Shown here in pieces: positions 60,751 to 64,000 of a DNA stretch of 64,000 nt. The first letter of the stretch is position 1; each line of letters starts with the position of its first letter. The translations under genes and the position numbers were made by a program. Location: positions 248,001 to 312,000 of the forward strand of contig NZ_JAOEFX010000005.1 of the NCBI RefSeq assembly GCF_025421775.1, written 5' to 3'. This DNA comes from Paenarthrobacter aurescens. GTDB taxonomy: Bacteria > Actinomycetota > Actinomycetes > Actinomycetales > Micrococcaceae. The notes below the pieces were generated by a model, which saw only the letters and a program-made list of their open reading frames with translations, was not told the DNA's origin and did not search any database.

Positions 60751-60826
60751 TGGTGCACCCCCCGGGACTCGAACCCGGAACCCATTGATTAAGAGTCAAT
60801 TGCTCTGCCAGTTGAGCTAGAGGTGC
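60751..60826 (-). tRNA. tRNA-Lys (anticodon CUU), copy 1
   Basis: 76 nt including encoded CCA. Acceptor arm GCACCTC with GGGGTGC; anticodon arm ATTGA-CTCTTAA-TCAAT gives CTT, reading AAG. Identical to the copy at 61016-61091, with its own conserved upstream block and terminator. Confidence 0.96.
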
Positions 60827-60870
60827 AGCATTGTTTGGGCTTTTCCAAGGAATTCGCATTCCTGGTTGAG

Positions 60871-60900
60871 CTCCGCAACGACAAATAACTCTACACCACT
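60871..60900 (-). promoter_or_regulatory. Conserved upstream block of tRNA-Lys copy 1
   Basis: This 30-nt stretch matches 61137-61166 upstream of copy 2 at 26 of 30 positions, although flanking DNA differs. On the minus strand it holds TAGAGT, a -10 candidate. It is the likely tRNA promoter, kept after duplication. Confidence 0.6.
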
Positions 60901-60970
60901 TTTTGCGGGCCCCGGACCACAATGACGAGGGCGTGATGAACGCCATCTCATTGACATAGGGAGGCTTGGA

Positions 60971-61013
60971 AAAGCAAAAAGGCCTTGGAATGAAATTCAC
61001 TCCAAGGCCTTTT
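60971..61013 (-). terminator. Terminator after tRNA-Lys copy 2
   Basis: A 13-bp stem (61001-61013 with 60977-60989) is followed on the minus strand by TTTTT. It sits 2 nt past the tRNA 3' end. Confidence 0.8.
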
Positions 61014-61015
61014 GT

Positions 61016-61091
61016 TGGTGCACCCCCCGGGACTCGAACCCGGAACCCATTGATTAAGAGTCAATTGCTCTGCCAGTTGAGCTAGAGGTGC
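61016..61091 (-). tRNA. tRNA-Lys (anticodon CUU), copy 2
   Basis: Same 76-nt sequence as copy 1, including CCA. The two genes start 265 bp apart and each has its own promoter-like block and terminator, so they are independent transcription units from a local duplication. Confidence 0.96.
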
Positions 61092-61136
61092 AGCTGTTGT
61101 CATTGATCAATCGAGGGCTTTTATTTCCCCGGCGAT

Positions 61137-61166
61137 CTCCGCAACGACATGTAACTCTACACGACT
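61137..61166 (-). promoter_or_regulatory. Conserved upstream block of tRNA-Lys copy 2
   Basis: Counterpart of the block at 60871-60900. The shared core reads GTGTAGAGTTA on the minus strand and lies at the same distance from its tRNA. Confidence 0.6.
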
Positions 61167-61207
61167 TCCCCCGAACTGTGAAATCGGCATGTACCCGCCC
61201 TGCGATC

Positions 61208-62353
61208 TTAGGAGGCAGCCCTCAGGATCAGCGCAAAGTCAGGGTTTTTGTTGTTGCTGAGGACCCACAGTGTGCCGTCCGGGGCCTGGGCCACGTCCCT
61301 TAATCGCCCATATTGTCCTGTGAAATAGGCCACAGGGTTGCCTGCTGTCTCGCCATTGAGCGGGACTGCCCAGAGACGTTGGCCACGAAGGGCCCCCGTG
61401 TAGGCCACGCCATTGATGATTTCCAGCCCGCTTGGCGACGCTTCGGAGGTTGAAGGCCACACGACCTTGGCGTCGATCAAACCGTTTCTGCCGGGCGCCC
61501 CGGTGACGGTAGGCCAGCCGTAGTTTCCGCCTGGCGTAATCAGGTTGAGTTCATCATCGACGTCCGGACCGAACTCGCTGGCCCACAGCCTTCCTGCGCT
61601 GTCCCAAGCCAGGCCCTGGACGTTCCGGTGCCCGTAGCTGTAGACGGGATTGTCGCCGAAGGGATTTCCGGGGGCTGGCCTGCCTTCCGGGGTCAGCCGC
61701 AGGATCTTGCCGCCGAGGGCGTTGGTATCCTGTGGCTGTTCCCGCCGCTGGGAGTCGCCGGTGCCTACGTACAGGAATCCGTCGGGCCCAAAACGAATCC
61801 GGCCTCCGTTGTGCGTCGACGCCTTGGGCATGCCGGCGAAGATCACTTCCGGTTCGCCGAGTTCCAGTTCGCCGCTGGGGGCCTGATCCAGCCGCATCCG
61901 CACGATCCGGTTGTCGCTCTCCGATGTGAAGTACGCGTACAGCCAGCGGTCGGCTCGGAACGTCGGAGACAGGGCAAGGCCAAGAAGACCGCCCTCTCCT
62001 CCGGGAACGACGTCGGGAACCTCGCCAATCGTGGTGGCCTGGTCGTCGCGGATTCCCTTGATTTGAGCGGAATCGCGCTCGGACACTACCGCTGTGCCAT
62101 CCGGCAGGAACACGACCGACCACGGCAGCCGCAACCCGACGTCGAGCTTTCCGTCGACCTCGGGAGCCCGGGGAGGGGTCAGTGTCCCTTGGGTTCCGCC
62201 GGGACTGGGTGTGGCCTGGGCGGCGGTGGTATCCGGCGTTGCCGCCGTGCCCGGCGACGACGGACTGCCCGTGCACGCGGCAAGCATCAGGGTCAGCGAG
62301 AGTGCGACGGCAGCCAGGAGGCGGGTTCGCCGCTCCGCTCCCTGCCTGTCCAT
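61208..62353 (-). CDS. PQQ-dependent sugar dehydrogenase-family lipoprotein
   Basis: 381-aa six-bladed beta-propeller of the soluble glucose dehydrogenase (GSDH/YliI) family. The signal peptide ends in the lipobox LAAC at residue 27, and a Thr/Pro/Ala linker follows. Family blocks are LDVGLRLPWSVVFLPDG, GGEGGLLGLALSP, THNGGRIRFGPDGFLYVGTGD (catalytic His region) and YSYGHRNVQGLAWD. No PQQ synthesis genes are present in the window. AGGAGG precedes the ATG. It follows the sunset-domain gene by 22 nt, likely in one operon. Confidence 0.9.
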   Translation of the reverse strand: MDRQGAERRTRLLAAVALSLTLMLAACTGSPSSPGTAATPDTTAAQATPSPGGTQGTLTPPRAPEVDGKLDVGLRLPWSVVFLPDGTAVVSERDSAQIKGIRDDQATTIGEVPDVVPGGEGGLLGLALSPTFRADRWLYAYFTSESDNRIVRMRLDQAPSGELELGEPEVIFAGMPKASTHNGGRIRFGPDGFLYVGTGDSQRREQPQDTNALGGKILRLTPEGRPAPGNPFGDNPVYSYGHRNVQGLAWDSAGRLWASEFGPDVDDELNLITPGGNYGWPTVTGAPGRNGLIDAKVVWPSTSEASPSGLEIINGVAYTGALRGQRLWAVPLNGETAGNPVAYFTGQYGRLRDVAQAPDGTLWVLSNNKNPDFALILRAAS

Positions 62354-62375
62354 GGCTGCCTCCTACGGTGCCGGT

Positions 62376-63437
62376 TCAGTGCCTGTTGCGCCTCGGCGGC
62401 CGGAAACCAGCGGCTTCGGCGTGCGCGGCCGATTCGAACCACACGTCCGCGGTGACGTCGTCGTAACCTGCCGCATCTTCGTCGTGGTAGGTCATCGCTG
62501 TGGCACTGGCCTTCACGGGGTACCCGGCACCTGGGGTGCTGGAAGATCCGGTTCCGTAGGGGTGCTCAGCGGCCAGATGCCCCGAGCCTGCGGCATCCTC
62601 CGCTGCAGCAGACTCCGCCGCAGCGGACTCCGCCCCTGGAAGGGTGGGGGAATGCGCATCGGTGTATTCGTGGTGATGGACAGGGGCGCCGCTCTCATCG
62701 GTCCAGGACGCTTCCCACTCGGCCTTGTCGGCTGCGTCGTCGGCCCTGTCGACGTCGTCAGCGGTTACTTGTGGTGACGACGACGGCGAACCGGTGGTGG
62801 GGGATTCTGCGGAGTCCGGGGAGGCGATGGGCTGTGATGAACCGGCATCCCAGTCATCCACGTCGCCAGCGTCTGCCGCATGCAGTTTTGCGTCGGTGTC
62901 CACTACGGGTTCGTCGACTACCGGCTCGTCAACCACCGGCGCGGCGATGAAAGGCTCTTCCACTGACAGTCCCGGAGTTGCAGCCGGCAGGGTGTGGGGA
63001 GAAGCGCCGTCGGGAGAAGCGCTGTCCGGGGAATCGTCGACGGCGGAACGTGGCTCGGTTTCGACGCCGCCACTTTCGACGGCACCACTTTCGACGGCAC
63101 CACTTTCGACGTCATCACTCCCGACGTTATCACTGGAGGAATCGGGCGGGGTCGCTTCATCCCTCCTGGCTTTTACATCGGTTGGTTCGTCGCCGATTGA
63201 TTCGTCACCGGTCGGACCGCTGCCCTCCGCGGCGGCCTTGCCGAGGTTTGTTACTCCGGCCAATCCGGCCACGCCTGCGGCTGCCGCGGCTGCATCCGGC
63301 ACGGAGGAAGTGTTGCTTGGCTCCATCGCTGCCGGGGCCGGGGCTGAGGTGGAATTGCGCGCCTTGTTGCGGTTCATTAGCCACCAAACAATAGCAATGA
63401 CCAAGACAATGACAATGACCCAAATTAACAAGTCCAT
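62376..63437 (-). CDS. Membrane-anchored acidic protein with C-terminal sunset-type domain
   Basis: 353 aa. One hydrophobic segment (residues about 2-21, LLIWVIVIVLVIAIVWWLM) anchors it. About 250 acidic, Ser/Ala/Asp/Pro-rich, probably disordered residues follow, with tandem repeats (VESGA three times, VVDEP repeated). The last 45 residues, from GYPVKASATAMTYHD, then VTADVWFESAAHAEAAGFRPP, match the sunset-type motif found at the C-terminus of some actinobacterial membrane proteins. The role is unknown. The middle differs from its neighbours by its strong Asp/Ser bias. Start at 63437 has AAGGG upstream. Confidence 0.75.
   Translation of the reverse strand: MDLLIWVIVIVLVIAIVWWLMNRNKARNSTSAPAPAAMEPSNTSSVPDAAAAAAGVAGLAGVTNLGKAAAEGSGPTGDESIGDEPTDVKARRDEATPPDSSSDNVGSDDVESGAVESGAVESGGVETEPRSAVDDSPDSASPDGASPHTLPAATPGLSVEEPFIAAPVVDEPVVDEPVVDTDAKLHAADAGDVDDWDAGSSQPIASPDSAESPTTGSPSSSPQVTADDVDRADDAADKAEWEASWTDESGAPVHHHEYTDAHSPTLPGAESAAAESAAAEDAAGSGHLAAEHPYGTGSSSTPGAGYPVKASATAMTYHDEDAAGYDDVTADVWFESAAHAEAAGFRPPRRNRH
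62911..62946 (-). repeat. In-frame repeat coding VVDEP in the sunset-domain gene
   Basis: Two to three copies of a 15-nt unit encode VVDEP-VVDEP-VVDTD. The units are similar in DNA as well as protein, suggesting slippage. Confidence 0.65.
63066..63114 (-). repeat. In-frame 15-nt repeat coding VESGA/VESGG
   Basis: The unit ACTTTCGACGGCACC on the plus strand recurs three times in a row with small changes, encoding VESGA, VESGA and VESGG. Confidence 0.75.
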
Positions 63438-63527
63438 GGTTGATGCCCTTCTGCTCACGCGGTGCAGTTCGTGGTGTTCCTGACGTTACGTGGCCGCTAA
63501 TGGGCTGTCCAGCGTTTGACCTGCTGT

Positions 63528-63589
63528 TCCATGGAAATTAGTCAGCTTCCTTAGGGAAATTATCCATCCGAAGAATCCATTGGAAATGA
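63528..63589. promoter_or_regulatory. Threefold repeated motif upstream of lysR
   Basis: Three related sites follow one another: TCCATGGAAATTA (63528-63540), TCCTTAGGGAAATTA (63548-63562) and TCCATTGGAAATGA (63576-63589). Each has a TCC..GGAAAT(T/G)A core, and the first contains the palindrome TTCCATGGAA. They are candidate binding sites of the LysR protein encoded next. Confidence 0.5.
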
Positions 63590-63605
63590 ATTTCACCGGG
63601 TCGCC

Positions 63606-63611
63606 TAGGCT
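63606..63611 (+). promoter_or_regulatory. -10 element of lysR
   Basis: TAGGCT ends 6 nt before the ATG at 63618, indicating a leaderless transcript. Confidence 0.5.
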
Positions 63612-63617
63612 GGCTCA

Positions 63618-64000
63618 ATGGACTTCAAGAGGCTGCAGATTCTGCGCGAGTTGGCAGACAGGCAAAGCGTCGGCGCCACGGCTGAGGCCATGAATGTCAC
63701 GGCTTCGGCAGTCTCCCAGCAACTGAAGACGCTCCAGACGGAAATCGGCGTGATCCTGGTTGAGAAAGTTGGCAGGGGAGTACAGCTGACTGAAGCCGGC
63801 CAAGCCATGGCGGCGGCCGCTGCGGACATCGCCACAGCAATGGCCCGGGCTGAGTCCACTATCGACACTTACAGGCAGGGCTGGCAGACGCGCGTTTCCG
63901 CCGCATTCTTCCCCAGCGCAGCCGAAATGCTCTTGCCTGGGATGCTGCATCGGGTCGCAGCAGTGGAGGGCCTTACCTTCGACGCGCATTCGAGGATCCG
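63618..64000 (+). CDS. LysR family transcriptional regulator (3' end outside window)
   Basis: The first 127 residues are present. The N-terminal winged helix runs MDFKRLQILRELADRQ, then TAEAMNVTASAVSQQLKTLQTEIG and VEKVGRGVQLTEAGQA, the classic LysR pattern. After a linker helix the effector domain begins near residue 92 (TRVSAAFFPSAAEMLLP). Target genes are unknown; the sunset-domain gene diverges from it. A threefold motif upstream suggests autoregulation. Confidence 0.9.
   Translation, partial: MDFKRLQILRELADRQSVGATAEAMNVTASAVSQQLKTLQTEIGVILVEKVGRGVQLTEAGQAMAAAAADIATAMARAESTIDTYRQGWQTRVSAAFFPSAAEMLLPGMLHRVAAVEGLTFDAHSRI

Noticed and set aside
59449..61091. tRNA cluster considered as an integration site of a mobile element
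   Set aside because: No integrase, no direct repeat of a tRNA 3' end bounding foreign genes, and flanking genes are ordinary chromosomal ones; the repeated tRNA-Lys is a local duplication.

Overview
The window looks like a stretch of chromosome from a high-GC actinobacterium of the Micrococcaceae, most likely an Arthrobacter or Paenarthrobacter relative. The reasons are the GC-rich third codon positions, the actinobacterial gene order pncB / clpS-DUF2017-murI-MBL-rph-rdgB, the DUF202, DUF4395, DUF1684 and sunset-domain proteins, and the many genes with a TAnnnT box 6-7 nt before the start codon, which is the layout of leaderless actinobacterial transcripts. I see no transposase, integrase, CRISPR array, rRNA or phage gene. 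The genus is inferred, not proven.

Layout. 1-5.5 kb: NAD salvage (pncB, cut by the window edge), diverging from a tight operon of clpS, a DUF2017 gene, murI, a metallo-beta-lactamase-fold gene, rph and rdgB, ended by a strong terminator. 5.5-19.5 kb: core and membrane functions: DedA, a YtrA-type GntR regulator with its ABC transporter, an exonuclease-BRCT fusion, an ADP-ribosylglycohydrolase, two DUF202 proteins, an aquaporin-like channel, SbcCD and an MFS transporter. 19-32.4 kb is accessory and catabolic. One unit is TetR / amidohydrolase-3, a nitrate/sulfonate-type ABC importer, a formylglycine-type sulfatase and AraC. Next come an APC permease and an IclR-centred unit with a MoaF-family protein and an MHS symporter. 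32.4-39.1 kb: a phosphoribosyltransferase, a winged-helix regulator, a 2-oxoacid dehydrogenase operon in which the lipoyl domain and an alpha/beta hydrolase are separate genes and no E2 acyltransferase or E3 is present, then an amino-acid permease and an Lrp regulator.

39.1-45.2 kb: the de novo NAD operon nrtR-nadA-nadB-nadC-cysteine desulfurase, preceded by a 27-bp palindrome that is probably the NrtR operator. pncB at the window start belongs to the salvage branch of the same pathway. 45-59.3 kb: mixed single genes: GtrA-like, FAH-family, DM13, ArsB-like, DUF1684, a lipoprotein, a transglutaminase-like protein, an LLM oxidoreductase-MarR operon, an RND exporter, malate:quinone oxidoreductase and an orphan peptide-binding lipoprotein. 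59.4-64 kb: tRNA-Leu(UAG), a Bcp peroxiredoxin, MarR, two identical tRNA-Lys(CUU) genes in a roughly 265-bp tandem duplication, a PQQ-type sugar dehydrogenase lipoprotein, a repeat-bearing sunset-domain membrane protein, and the start of a LysR gene.

The most interesting items are the split lipoyl/hydrolase dehydrogenase operon, the sulfatase-amidohydrolase-ABC island, the regulatory palindromes beside nrtR, ytrA-type gntR and iclR, the hairpin that carries a strong ribosome site and a four-codon mini-ORF before the MFS gene, and the repeated motif before lysR.
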